Source of the DNA: Streptomyces camponoticapitis
Lineage (GTDB): Bacteria; Actinomycetota; Actinomycetes; Streptomycetales; Streptomycetaceae
DNA: 64,000 nt
Reading direction: 5' to 3'
NCBI RefSeq assembly: GCF_014646115.1
Contig: NZ_BMMV01000021.1
Location: forward strand, 93,136 to 157,135
A program made the translations under genes and the position numbers. The notes under the pieces were generated by a model. It saw only the letters and a list, made by a program, of their open reading frames with translations, was not told the origin of the DNA and searched no databases. Below are positions 51,481 to 60,775 of this stretch, in pieces; position 1 is the stretch's first letter, and the number at the start of each line of letters is the position of its first letter.

Positions 51481-52459
51481 CGCACACCGAAGGAACGACC
51501 TTCACCGGACGGCCGTCGTCAACGTTTCGCAGAAACACCGCGAGCTCCGCAGAAACACCCTCACCAACCTGATCATCAGCATGCACAGGCACATCGTTTC
51601 AGACGCCCGAACCAGCCCCCATCTTCACCAAGACACATAGGGGCACCCCCCGAGAGCACCAGATACTCGGCCGTTCTTCGTAAGAAGCCATTGCCGACGC
51701 CACGAGTTGTTCCAGGCCGGGTACGCCGGTCGCGACGCCCTGTCCGATCACATCCGGGTCGACGAACTCATGCCCAGGACGCCCCGCGGGGGCTCACCCT
51801 GCCATGTCGCTCTCCGCCTCAGACGTGCGCTCCCCCGACACGACGCGGGAAGCTCGGCGTTATGCCTGCGGTGAGCCTTCGCGCGGAGCGCCGATGCCAC
51901 ACGATGCGCTGCACGATCCTTGTGCGCACACGAGTTGAACGACCCCCACCCACGGGAAGTCTCCAGTCTTGTGAGTCGCGCGAACGCTTCAGCGTCCTGC
52001 AGGCACAGGAACCTGAGCCTGCCCTGGCGGTCCTCCATCCATCTCCCACATCCCGCAGTCCTCCCAGTCGGTGGCGGTGTTGCCCATGACGGACCTCGCG
52101 GCCTCCAGGAGCTCGGCATCTGAACCCGCCGTGCGGGGTGCCGCGGCAGGCGATGGCGAGCACGATGCCGTCGGTGCTCGACCGCGCGTACCGGGCGCGC
52201 GCCACAGGGAGTTCGGCCTCTGCCGTGGGACGGTCAGGAGCCACCGGCAGTCCGCCCATCCCTCAACATCGCGTGAGTCCAGAGAAGTTCCGCCGGGCCC
52301 TCCCAACTCCCGCCTGCGAGCAGTCCGGATACAACCCTCCGGGCCCGTCGCGAGTCAAAGATGCCGTGGTGAGGTGAGGACCTTCGCGCAACCGGGCCAC
52401 AGGAATGGCATACGCTGCGCGCGACTCCCATAAAGATCACATAAGAGGATGTAAACGTC
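51481..52459. other. Degenerate region with possible broken gene
   Basis: Nearly 1 kb with no intact gene. On the minus strand two frames hold protein-like pieces: DAELLEAARSVMGNTATDW (about 52160-52100) and GRLRFLCLQDAEAFARLTRL (about 52030-51970). If joined by a frameshift near 52040 they could be one decayed gene of unknown family. The plus strand shows nothing convincing. A weak promoter for the lipoprotein gene at 52460 lies at its right end (GATCACATAAGAGGATG). Confidence 0.3.
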
Positions 52460-53347
52460 ATGACGACTCGTACCCCATATCGCCCCACTCGCGGCATATC
52501 CGCCGTTGCCGCACTCCTCGCGATCGGCGCGGTGGGGTGCTCGGACGTCTCCGACGCCGTCGACAGCGCCAAGGAGGGCGCGAAGACGGTGGCCCGCCAG
52601 CGCTCGGTGTTCTCGCTGGACATCAGCGACTGCTTCAACTCGGCCGGCAAGGTCGAGGGGATGGCCTTCACCGTCGAGATCGTGCCCTGCGACGAGGCTC
52701 ACAAGGGCCAGGTCGTCGGCGAGTTCGCCATCGACAAGGACGAGGAGTACCCCGGTGACGACGGGCTCTCTAGGATCGCGGACGACCGCTGCCTGGTCGA
52801 GGCGCAGAAGTACGCCCCGGACACCTGGGGGCTCCCCAAGGGTGTCGCCCTCTTCTACTACACCCCGACAGAGGAGAGCTGGGCGACAGGTGACCGGGCG
52901 GTGAGCTGCACGTATATCGTGGAAAAGGGCACCGTCAACGGCCCGCTGGACACCGCGAAGTCATTCAAGCCCGAGCAGAACACGTACCTCAAGGGTTCGA
53001 ACGCGCTCTACGAGGCCCTGTGGACACACCAGCCCGAGAAGGCCAGCGTCGAGGAGGACCTCGCCGGCTACAAGGCGCAGGCCAAGGCCGTCACGGCCGC
53101 CCTCGACACACACGTCGAGGGCCTGGACGGCATCGAGGGCACAGAGGTCGGCAAGCTCCGCACGACGCTGACCAAAGCTGCGGGGGACTGGAAGAAGGCC
53201 GCGAACGCCGCCGGAATCGACGCGTTCTACATCAGCTACGACGCGGCGTTCACGGGCATCGACCCGAGCAAGTCGGTCGCCGCCCGCAAGGAACTGGGAC
53301 TCGCCACCACCGTCCCGGCCGACGAAGCCGAGGTCTGGGCAGACTGA
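52460..53347 (+). CDS. Septum formation-type lipoprotein
   Basis: A 295-residue lipoprotein. The signal sequence (GISAVAALLAIGAVGC) ends in a lipobox Cys at about residue 27. The mature part holds a Septum_form-like domain: SVFSLDISDCFN, EIVPCDEAHKGQVVGEF and RCLVEAQKYAPDTWGL with Cys residues spaced to form disulfides, typical of Actinobacterial septum formation-related proteins. A helical C-terminus (about 190-290) is rich in Lys and Ala. ATG 52460 follows AAGAGGATG. A role at the cell surface is likely; the exact role is unknown. Confidence 0.82.
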   Translation: MTTRTPYRPTRGISAVAALLAIGAVGCSDVSDAVDSAKEGAKTVARQRSVFSLDISDCFNSAGKVEGMAFTVEIVPCDEAHKGQVVGEFAIDKDEEYPGDDGLSRIADDRCLVEAQKYAPDTWGLPKGVALFYYTPTEESWATGDRAVSCTYIVEKGTVNGPLDTAKSFKPEQNTYLKGSNALYEALWTHQPEKASVEEDLAGYKAQAKAVTAALDTHVEGLDGIEGTEVGKLRTTLTKAAGDWKKAANAAGIDAFYISYDAAFTGIDPSKSVAARKELGLATTVPADEAEVWAD

Positions 53348-53531
53348 CGCCCCGTCAGGCCGGCGGAACCGTGTCCGTCAAGGCTCCCCGGCCTCTCTCA
53401 TCACGACAGCACTCCTGACTACGCCTACGACTGCTGACAGTGCTTGTAACGACGACCTACTGGTCTGACCGCATAGGTTCACCGGCTTGGGGTGGTGTCC
53501 GGGGCTGAAGGGGTATCGGGTTGGGTCCGTC

Positions 53532-53849
53532 CTACCGTTCGTTGGGGGTGTTCTCCATCGCCCACCTGCGGAAGAGGACGAGTACCTCGGTGAGGTTGCC
53601 TGGTCCGCATGCGGCGTCGAAGGTCATGTCGCAGGTCCGGGCCATGACCCAGTCATTCCTGCTGCGTTTGAGGTCTTGGCGGGGGAAGTCGTATCCCTCC
53701 AGAGAGGTGTCCTCCAGGTCGATGCGGACCGACCAGCCGGGGTTGTCGAGCGTCTCGATCTTGACACCGCACTCGTGCTCCCAGTCCTCGTTGCACTGTG
53801 CGGAGTACCAGGCCTGCAGCCACTCCAAGACGTTCTCGGCTTCGTTCAT
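53532..53849 (-). CDS. Immunity 53 family protein (orphan)
   Basis: A 105-residue protein matching the Imm53 family of polymorphic-toxin immunity proteins: LEWLQAWYSAQCNEDWEHEC, IETLDNPGWSVRIDLEDTSL and GPGNLTEVLVLFRRW. Its family neutralises a cognate toxin in cis. No toxin, Hint/RHS repeat or WXG protein is found near; the adjacent genes are an IS630 remnant and a lipoprotein. ATG 53849 gives the typical N-terminus; upstream codons belong to the transposase remnant on the other strand. It may protect against toxins from neighbours. Confidence 0.8.
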   Translation of the reverse strand: MNEAENVLEWLQAWYSAQCNEDWEHECGVKIETLDNPGWSVRIDLEDTSLEGYDFPRQDLKRSRNDWVMARTCDMTFDAACGPGNLTEVLVLFRRWAMENTPNER

Positions 53850-53900
53850 GGCACGAGATGCTAGGTCAGCCGCGAGTCGAGGGCCGGACGGCCGGTACGC

Positions 53901-54570
53901 GTGCGAAGACCGACCGATCAGGAGGGGCAGCGGCTGCAGCAGGTCGTGCGACGGGGCAGCACCAGTTCGGTGCGCTACCGGCGCGCGATGATGCTGCTGG
54001 CCTCCGCCGACGGCAACCGCGTACCGGTCGTCATCGCCCAACTCCTGCAGGCGGACGAGGGCGCGGTGCGCGACGTCATCCACCGCTTCAACGAGATACG
54101 CCTGGCCGCACTTGACCCTCAGTGGACGGGAGACCGTCCCCGCCTGCTCAGCCCTGACAAACTCGCCGCCTACCCGTGAAAAGCCCACGGCTGCGTCACC
54201 CGCATCGGCCGCGAGGCCCTGCGCTGCCTGCTCGCCCGACGCAGCGTCACCTTCCAACGCAACAAGACGTGGAAGGAGTTCACCGATCCTCAACGCGAAG
54301 CCAAACTCGACTGGATCGCATTCGTGCTGGAGCACTTCCCCGACCGGGTGTTCACCTTGGATGAATTCGGCCCGCTGGGAATCCGCCCTGGCCAACTCGA
54401 ACCACCCCAACCACACCGTGCAGATCCGTGAGCTGCACCGCTACCTGCGCCGGCGCAACGCCAACCCCCGTCACCGCGATGTCCTCGCCGCCGAACGTAA
54501 GGAACGCGCCCGCATCCGCAGCGCGAAAGCCATCCGCTGGGGCGGACGCCCCCTCACCGGCGCAGCCTGA
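53901..54570 (+). pseudogene. Broken IS630-family transposase
   Basis: GTG 53901 opens with DQEGQRLQQVVRRGSTSSVR and RYRRAMMLLASADGNRVPVV, the N-terminal helix-turn-helix of IS630 transposases, to RPRLLSPD. A deletion then joins KLAAYP, an in-frame TGA follows near 54178, and other frames carry the DDE-region piece FQRNKTWKEFTDPQREAKLD, DEFGPLGIRP and the C-terminal ELHRYLRRRNANPRHRDVLA up to 54570. At least two deletions and frameshifts make it inactive. Confidence 0.75.
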
Positions 54571-54975
54571 CCCCAAACCGATGAACCTATCTGGTCAAAG
54601 CACCACTGCCCCCTCCCGGATCGCCCGACCTCAGGCCGGCGATCCGGGCCTACAGGCCGATCATGGCAGAGGGGCGGCCGCCCGAGGGCGCCCCCTGTTT
54701 CATATGGGTGGCAGAGTCGCGCGACCTGGCCCTTCGAGGGGAGCCGCGAATTGGCGTGCCGAGTCGGACACCCAGGACCGTGGGTGAGGAGAGACGCTGC
54801 CGCGCCGGATCGACAAGTCGCCTCACACGTCGGCCGTGGCCAAGCAGGCGACCGGGAGACCTTGAAGTGGCTCTGGGTTTGCCGGGATACGGAAGCCGAC
54901 CCCTCCCACAACTTGCCGATGACCTCTGTGTATTGCAGCCCGAGGCTGATGCAGGCTTGGCAGAGGGGGTGGGCG
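54571..54975. other. Gap without a supportable gene
   Basis: About 400 bases between the IS630 remnant and the membrane protein gene. A plus frame (54663-55055) begins MAEGRPPEGAPCFIW and has protein-like composition for about 35 codons, then loses it. No ribosome binding site. It may be a decayed gene or the terminal part of the IS. Confidence 0.3.
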
Positions 54976-55758
54976 ATGACAACAGCGCGGGAGTGGCCTC
55001 ACGGCATGGGCAGACCGCCGAGCAAGGGCGGCGCCGACCGGGGGTCGCCCGGTAGGGCGCGGTTCGTGGGCGTACTGCTGATCCTTCTGTCTCTGATACC
55101 GGCGGTGCTCTGCTACTTCGCGTTCGCCGCGTGGCTGCCCTCCGACAGGGATCGCTATCGTGACTACCGGGCGGCGGAGCCATGTCCCGCTCGCGCGACG
55201 GGGGTTCAGGCAGCGAACGACTGCCTGAGCAGTTGGCGTTTCACCGTCGTGAAGACGGTCGTCGAGAACGGGAAGCCGTCCTCCTACAAGGCGACTCTGG
55301 AGGACGAGGAATCCTGGCGCGGAGTCGTGGACTTCGGTGATCCAGGACCGCTCCTTGAGATGTTGGAGCCGGGCGACCGGGTCATCGCCACCGTCTGGCG
55401 CCGCGACATCGTGGTGCTCAGCAAGGACGGGGTACGACAGAGCAGCGCCGTCGCACCCCGTGACGAGCTTCAGATGAACGCGGCGGTCGGTACGCTCGCC
55501 GCGCTTGTCGCGGCTCAGGCGTTCGTGTTCGGCGTGGCACGCCTTGCCGGACCTCGTGACTACGAGCCGTTCACTTGGAATCCGTACGGCAGGTGGCTTC
55601 TCATCACCAGCGTCTTCACCTGCTTCGCGGTGGGGCTCCCGGCGGTGTGGATCGGCATCCCCTGGTGGACCGTACCCGCCGCCGGAATCTCTGTCGTGGT
55701 GTACGCGGCAAGTCTGATGCACCAAGGGCTACGACCCGGAGGCTCGGCCGGAGTGTGA
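54976..55758 (+). CDS. Membrane hypothetical protein
   Basis: A 260-residue protein with a predicted N-terminal helix (GVLLILLSLIPAVLCYFAFA, about 33-52), an extracytoplasmic domain with two Cys (AEPCPARATGVQAANDCLSS), and three C-terminal helices (TLAALVAAQAFVFGVARLAG, WLLITSVFTCFAVGLPAVW, WWTVPAAGISVVVYAASLM). This layout occurs in many uncharacterised Streptomyces membrane proteins. ATG 54976 follows an AGAGGGGG site. It is transcribed alone. Function unknown. Confidence 0.75.
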   Translation: MTTAREWPHGMGRPPSKGGADRGSPGRARFVGVLLILLSLIPAVLCYFAFAAWLPSDRDRYRDYRAAEPCPARATGVQAANDCLSSWRFTVVKTVVENGKPSSYKATLEDEESWRGVVDFGDPGPLLEMLEPGDRVIATVWRRDIVVLSKDGVRQSSAVAPRDELQMNAAVGTLAALVAAQAFVFGVARLAGPRDYEPFTWNPYGRWLLITSVFTCFAVGLPAVWIGIPWWTVPAAGISVVVYAASLMHQGLRPGGSAGV

Positions 55759-55919
55759 CGGCTGCGGCGAACATGTCGGCGAGGCGCGGGGTCTCTGGCC
55801 TCCTCGCCGAGGCGCATGCCGGCGGAACGTTCGCGGTTCCGGCGGGTCCAGCCGCTCCGGGGATCTGCCACTTGTTGCGTCATTTCGCTTCGCCTGCCCG
55901 CGCCGAGGGGGGCGGGGGC

Positions 55920-56582
55920 CTACTCGTGGTCAGTGCAGAGGTGGGCGGTCAGCGCCGCGCAGGCCCACTCCTCCCAGGCGTCTGGGGACCAGCCCCGGTC
56001 GCGGACAAAGATCAGGTACAGCTCCGGGCTGAGCAGCCCGTACAGCAGGTCGGCCGCGCGGGCGGTGCCGACGTCGGGGCGGGCATCGGGCTTGGAGGTC
56101 AGTGCCTTCGCCGCAGCGTGCTGGACGGTGTACCGAGGGTCGGGGCCGGCGGGCCACTGCGCGGCGATCTCCGGGTCCGTGGCTGCGGCGGCCGCGATCA
56201 AGGGCATGATCGGGGCGACCCGGCCGAGAATGTCACGTACACCCCGTACGTGGGCGCGCAGTTGCCCGGCCGCGGTGGGCTCGGCGCACGCGGCGCGGAA
56301 CCAGTCGCGCTCCATCGTGGCGACCGGTTCGACGTCGCCCGCGATGGACGTGTCAACGACGTCCTTGAACAGCGCGCGTTTGTTTCGGAACACGAAGTAC
56401 ACGGTCTGGACGGCAACACCCGCGCGATCCGCGACCTCCTGAAGGCTTGTCGCGCCGTACCCCTGCGCGACGAACAGTTCCCGCGCCGCGGCGACGATCT
56501 TCTCGCGAGTACGCCGCGAGCGTTCGGCCCGTTTGTCGGGGCGCCCGGCGTTCTGTCCGTCGGATCCCTTGACCGTATCCAT
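55920..56582 (-). CDS. TetR/AcrR family transcriptional regulator
   Basis: A 220-residue repressor. The DNA-binding part is RRTREKIVAAARELFVAQGY and ATSLQEVADRAGVAVQTVYF (about 22-62). The C-terminal ligand domain is helical with AADLLYGLLSPELYLIF near the end. It is divergent from the methyltransferase gene at 56644, with an 11-bp arm inverted repeat between them. It probably represses itself and the methyltransferase. The inducer is unknown. Confidence 0.92.
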   Translation of the reverse strand: MDTVKGSDGQNAGRPDKRAERSRRTREKIVAAARELFVAQGYGATSLQEVADRAGVAVQTVYFVFRNKRALFKDVVDTSIAGDVEPVATMERDWFRAACAEPTAAGQLRAHVRGVRDILGRVAPIMPLIAAAAATDPEIAAQWPAGPDPRYTVQHAAAKALTSKPDARPDVGTARAADLLYGLLSPELYLIFVRDRGWSPDAWEEWACAALTAHLCTDHE

Positions 56583-56598
56583 GCCGGGAGTCTATCTC

Positions 56599-56626
56599 TA
56601 GAGTTAGTCACTAGAGACAAACTCTA
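56599..56626. promoter_or_regulatory. TetR operator in divergent region
   Basis: TAGAGTTAGTC-actaga-GACAAACTCTA, arms of 11 bases with one mismatch. It lies in the 61-base gap between the TetR gene (start 56582) and the methyltransferase (start 56644), 18 bases before the latter's ATG. Good match to a TetR-type operator. Confidence 0.75.
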
Positions 56627-56643
56627 ACTTCATGGAGGCGACG

Positions 56644-57270
56644 ATGAGGGACACTCGGACGGCTGTGGAGCTCGACCAGGAGGCCGCCGTGCGCCGCGAG
56701 TTGGAGGACTTCTACCGGGATGGCACGCCACCGTGGGACAGCGGCATCACACCGCCCGAGCTGGTGGCTTTGGTGGAGGGACCCGGTGCGCTGATGCCAG
56801 GCCAGGCCCTCGAACTCGGCTGCGGCACCGGAACCAACGCGGTGTACCTGGCCCGGCACGGCTGGCGGGTGACGGCCGTCGACCTGGTGGACCGCGCGGT
56901 CCGGCAGGCGAGGGAGAAGACCGCCGCGGCCGGAGCGGACGTCACCGTGCTGTGCGGGGACACCACTCGACTCGACGAGGTGGGCGTGCCCGGCCCGTAC
57001 GACCTGTTCTTCGACCTCAGCTGCTACTGCGGGATTCCACCGCACCGCCGCGACGCCTACGCGGCCGGCCTCACGAAGCGTGCCGCCCCCGGCGCACAAC
57101 TGCTGATGTTCGGCTACGGGCCCGAGGCATTCGACGACCCGATCTCCGGGGTCACCGCCGACGAACTCAGCGCCAGGTTCGCAGGATGGCGGCTGGCCGA
57201 CGTGACACCGGGCACGAACCCAGTCCCGACTTTCTGGTTCACGCTGCACCGCGCCGACGCCGCGGCGTGA
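56644..57270 (+). CDS. Class I SAM-dependent methyltransferase (TehB/thiopurine-like)
   Basis: A 208-residue protein. The SAM-binding LELGCGTGTNAVYLARHGWR is at about 56-75, VTAVDLVDRAVRQAREK follows, and PYDLFFDLSCYCGIPPHRRD holds a Cys-rich strand typical of the TehB-like group. The end TPGTNPVPTFWFTLHRADAA is full length. ATG 56644 has the GGAGGCG site; ATG 56632 lacks one. Divergent from and probably repressed by the TetR gene. Methyl transfer to an electrophilic toxicant, such as tellurite or a thiol drug, is a family-level guess. Confidence 0.88.
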   Translation: MRDTRTAVELDQEAAVRRELEDFYRDGTPPWDSGITPPELVALVEGPGALMPGQALELGCGTGTNAVYLARHGWRVTAVDLVDRAVRQAREKTAAAGADVTVLCGDTTRLDEVGVPGPYDLFFDLSCYCGIPPHRRDAYAAGLTKRAAPGAQLLMFGYGPEAFDDPISGVTADELSARFAGWRLADVTPGTNPVPTFWFTLHRADAAA

Positions 57271-57383
57271 ACTCGGTCGCACCGCGACAGCAATCAGCGA
57301 ACCCGCGACGAAAGAGCGGCCTCGGGAAGGCTCGGAGTGGGCGTAGGCGCCGGGCTCGCCCCTGTGTGGGGGCGCGCGCCTGG

Positions 57384-57575
57384 CTATTCCGGGGGGTAGA
57401 TGTCCCCGGCGGCCATCATGCTCTCCTGTTCACAGTCGAACTCCAGCTTCCGAGCTTTCCGCTCGAGCCGCCCGCGCTCTTCAGGATCACCGGTCCGCTC
57501 GGCTCTCGCCTGTGTCACGGCGGCTTCCTCACGCATTCCTTGGAGGCGGTGACGCAGTGTGCCTGTCTCATTCAT
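57384..57575 (-). CDS. DUF6381 family small protein
   Basis: A 63-residue protein. The central block AERTGDPEERGRLERKARKL and the C-terminal CEQESMMAAGDIYPPE match DUF6381, known only from Streptomyces-like genomes. It is amphipathic and likely helical. ATG 57575 has a GAGG upstream; ATG 57593 is a longer option. It sits alone between the methyltransferase and the degenerate region. Confidence 0.85.
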   Translation of the reverse strand: MNETGTLRHRLQGMREEAAVTQARAERTGDPEERGRLERKARKLEFDCEQESMMAAGDIYPPE

Positions 57576-57593
57576 GATCGAGCCTCGATCCAT

Positions 57594-58375
57594 GCACCAA
57601 GAGGTGTCACTCCAAGTGAACTAGGCCCGGCGACCGTGCGCCACCCGGCAGTGCCGCGCCAAGCGCCATCTCCCTGGACGGCTGCATGAGCCTGGCGCTT
57701 GACGGTGGTCGGCCTCACGCTCGTCTGCGCTGGGCATTCGGTTCTTGCCCGGTGTGGGCTCGTCTGCTTTCTGGAAGCCGAGGACCGGTCCAGCGCCGAC
57801 CGGCGCGCTCCTCCGGGGCCTCAGCCCCCTCCCCCGGGGTCACGTGCGCGCCCGGCACGAACCCAGTCCCGACTTTCTGGTACACCCTGCACCGCGCCGA
57901 CGCCGCGGCGTTCGTCCGATGTCTCCCCCCGGAATGGCAGCGGCTCTCACTCTTGCTGACCGGAATCCCCTGGCACCGCCTCCTCGGGCCCATCGGCGGC
58001 GAGGATCATCCCGAAACCCATAAGCACCAGGCTCGGGTCGTCGGCTAGGACGGCCAGCCGTCGGCGTAACCGATCACGACGGACGCCTCGGCGCCGTGCG
58101 CGTGCTTGATGGGCGTCCGGGATCGTGATCGCCGCACTGGGCGCGCTGCTCCCGGCCGGCTGGGCCGCCAAGGTCCGTACGGCCACGGCACTCCAGCGGC
58201 GTCCGGAGTGACCGCGCTGATCAACGACCACTCCCGCAGCCGTTGGTCGGCGAGCGGGCTCAAGTCAACGGCAGCATTTCGTCTGGACGTAGGTTGGCAC
58301 CGACACTTGTGACGAGCGCCCGCATCTCTGACGCCGCGCCAGTACGTGCGTGGCCGCGCGCGAACGGAACCCTCC
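57594..58375. pseudogene. Degenerate region with duplicated methyltransferase tail
   Basis: At 57854-57910 the sequence matches 57211-57267 (the last codons of the methyltransferase gene) at 55 of 57 bases, encoding GTNPVPTFWYTLHRADAAA. The rest of the copy is absent; upstream and downstream are unrelated. This is a duplicated, decayed 3' tail. The remaining 57594-58375 has small frames without ribosome binding sites. Confidence 0.6.
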
Positions 58376-58837
58376 ATGAGGGGGGCCTACATCGCACAAC
58401 CCGAACAGCAACAACAACTCGAGTGGCTGGACGGCGGCACGCTGGCGATGCTGCTGGACGGCCGGGCCACCAACGGCCAACTCATGGTCGGACGCTTCGA
58501 CGTCGGCCGGGGCGAAGCTCCGCCGTACCACAAGCACCTCAATGAGGACGAGGTCTTCCTGCTCATCAAGGGCACCGCCTTGGTCTGGTGCGACGACCAG
58601 GAGTACGAACTCGCCGAAGGCGGCGTGGTGTTCCTGCCCAAGAAAATCCCGCACGGGTACCGCATCACCTCCCAGAAGGCCGACCTGCTGGTGATCAACA
58701 CGCCGGCTGGTATCGAGGGGATGTTCCGGGAGACCGGCCGGGACAAGTCCACCCCTCGCCCACCTGGCTTCCGGGTGACGCCCAACCCCGAGATCGCCGA
58801 CAAGTACGGCAACGTCGTCATGGGTCCGCCGCGCTGA
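58376..58837 (+). CDS. Cupin domain protein
   Basis: A 153-residue protein with one cupin barrel: PPYHKHLNEDEVFLLIKGTA (about 46-65, with the H-x-H-x-n-E metal set), then VWCDDQEYELAEGGVVFLPK and KIPHGYRITSQKADLLVINT. The group contains quercetin dioxygenase-like proteins, but the enzyme activity is unproven. ATG 58376 (MRGAYIAQPEQQQQLEWLDG) is the family-type start; the frame upstream is noise. It is convergent with the ABM gene. Confidence 0.87.
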   Translation: MRGAYIAQPEQQQQLEWLDGGTLAMLLDGRATNGQLMVGRFDVGRGEAPPYHKHLNEDEVFLLIKGTALVWCDDQEYELAEGGVVFLPKKIPHGYRITSQKADLLVINTPAGIEGMFRETGRDKSTPRPPGFRVTPNPEIADKYGNVVMGPPR

Positions 58838-58900
58838 CCGAGTGGAGGACTCGACGCCGTGGGCCGGCCAGTCTCGGTCGGGGTCGCACCGGTGTGGCCG

Positions 58901-59200
58901 TTAAACGGGGAGCTTGGCCGCGAGGACGTCCACAGGGGTAATGGACGGCGGCACGCTGAACAACTCAGCGTTGGCCTCGATGCCTTGCCGCACCCTGCCC
59001 TGCAGGTGCACCTCGCGGTCATCTTCTGTTTCGAAGGCGTCGAAGATACGGAAAGAGCGAGGCCCGAGACGGAACGAGAACCAGGTGAGCGTCCCCGGTT
59101 CCGCGTCGACCAGGGCCTTGGCATCGATGAGGAACTGGGCGACTTCCTCCTCCTTTCCCGGGTTGGCTTCGAACTCCACGAGAAATCCATAGGCGGGCAT
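58901..59200 (-). CDS. Antibiotic biosynthesis monooxygenase (ABM) domain protein
   Basis: A 99-residue protein of the ABM/dimeric alpha-beta barrel type: EFEANPGKEEEVAQFLIDAK, TLTWFSFRLGPRSFRIFDAF and DDREVHLQGRVRQGIE. These are small monooxygenases or stress proteins. ATG 59200 has an AAGAGGTC site. It is followed, in the same direction but upstream, by the FAD oxidase remnant (60775 to 59392); no overlap. Confidence 0.85.
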   Translation of the reverse strand: MPAYGFLVEFEANPGKEEEVAQFLIDAKALVDAEPGTLTWFSFRLGPRSFRIFDAFETEDDREVHLQGRVRQGIEANAELFSVPPSITPVDVLAAKLPV

Positions 59201-59391
59201 CGTTGACCTCTTCATCCGATCGAGATGGACGCGACAGGGCCCATAGCCGCCGGGCCGCAGCAAGTTCGGACCCCTGATCCGACACAGCCACTATGCCCGG
59301 TATGCCACCTTTTCGACATATTGATCACGCCATGTCGGGCCTCTCCGTGTCACCGCGCGGCACTCCCGGCGCGAGTGAGCGACGGGCCTTG

Positions 59392-60775
59392 TCAGGCGCG
59401 GCCTGTGTTCGGCAGCGGGATGGAGGTGAAGACGTTGTCCGGGTCGTAGCGGCGCTTAGCGGCCAGGAGGCGCGCGGCGTCGCCGCCGTAGGAGTGCGGG
59501 ACCTGGTCGTGGGCGTCGGGGGCGAGGAGGTTGCGATAGCCGCCGGGCAGGGCGTGGCGGGCCAGGGCGGCAGAGGTGGTGTCGGCCCAGGCGCGGTGCA
59601 GGGACGCCTCGGAGTCGTCGGGCTCCCAGCCGGCGATGATCTCGACCATGTAGTGCGGGCGTCGGATACCGAAGGCGGTGTCCTCCTGGGGGACGCGAGT
59701 GGCGGCGCCGTGGAAGTGGTGCACGAGCAGGCCGGTCAAGGGTGAGGTCATGCCGCCGCCGGCCTCGACGAGGATCGCGACGGCATCCGGACCGAGGTCG
59801 GGCAGGGTGCGGGTGCGGATGGCGAAGTGCTTGCCGGTGGTGGCCGCCCACTCGTCGTTCAGGGCCAGCAACCCCTCCTGGTCGACGGCCGCCAGCTGCG
59901 CGGGCAGTGGGGCGCCCAACTGCTGCAACTCCTCCAGGGCCCGCCGGCCCGCCGCGTGGTCGGGGCCGCTCCACACGGGGGCGAGGAAGAGCACGGGACG
60001 CCCCTCCGGGCCGTTGATCGCACCGCTCTGCAGGGTGAGCTCATCGGGCGCGTCGGCAAGGAGGCGGCCGAGGCGCTGCCACACCTGCGTCGCCTGGTCC
60101 CACGGGTAGATGACCAGCCCGGCCAGCAGCTCACGCACCGGGTGCAGGCGCAGATCGAGAGCGACGGCCACGCCGAAATTGCCGCCGCCGCCGCGCAGCG
60201 CCCACAGCAGTTCGGCGTCGTGCTCCGCGTCGGCGCGCACGAGGCGGCCGTCGGCGAGAACCACATCCGCACCCACGAGGTTGTCCAGCGCGAGCCCGAA
60301 GCGCCCGCTGAGCGGTCCGTAGCCGCCACCGAGGGTCAGCTCGGCCATGTCCACGGTGCGTACGGTGCCGGTGACCGCGACCAGTCCATGGGGCAGTGCC
60401 GCGGTCACCACGTCGTGGGCGGTCGCACCGCCCTGGAGCGTGGCCACCTCGGAGACGGCGTCCACCGAGACCTCCCGCATGCCGGACAGGTCGATGACCA
60501 GCCCGTCCGGGCGGATCGCCCGACCCGCCCAGTCGTGGCCGCCGGCCAGCACGGAGAGCGGCACACCGTGACGGGAAGGCGGCACGCACGGCCTCCTGCA
60601 CCTCGTTCGGCGTACGGGCCGCCAGCACGAGGGCCGGGCGGTTCCTCACCGCGCCGTTCCAGATGACGGGTGCCGGGACCGCGGGCGGGTCGGGTACGGA
60701 GATCAGGCCGGGACCGAACCGGTCCGCCAGCTCCCGCAGCACTGCCGCTGCCGCCGCCGAAGTCTCGGCACGCAT
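59392..60775 (-). pseudogene. FAD-binding oxidoreductase (BBE type) with frameshift
   Basis: From ATG 60775 the first frame reads LRELADRFGPGLISVPDPPA and RPALVLAARTPNEVQEAVRA, the start of a PCMH-type FAD domain. At about 60576 (a GAA where GA would keep the frame) the second frame continues: SVLAGGHDWAGRAIRPDG, the LGGGYGPLSGRFGLALDNLV core and the BBE end YDPDNVFTSIPLP. One base removed gives a ~460-residue berberine-bridge-type oxidase. It is inactive as written unless the base is a sequencing error. Confidence 0.85.

Noticed and set aside
53348..53531. A toxin gene partner for Imm53
   Set aside because: The gap is too short and no frame has toxin features.
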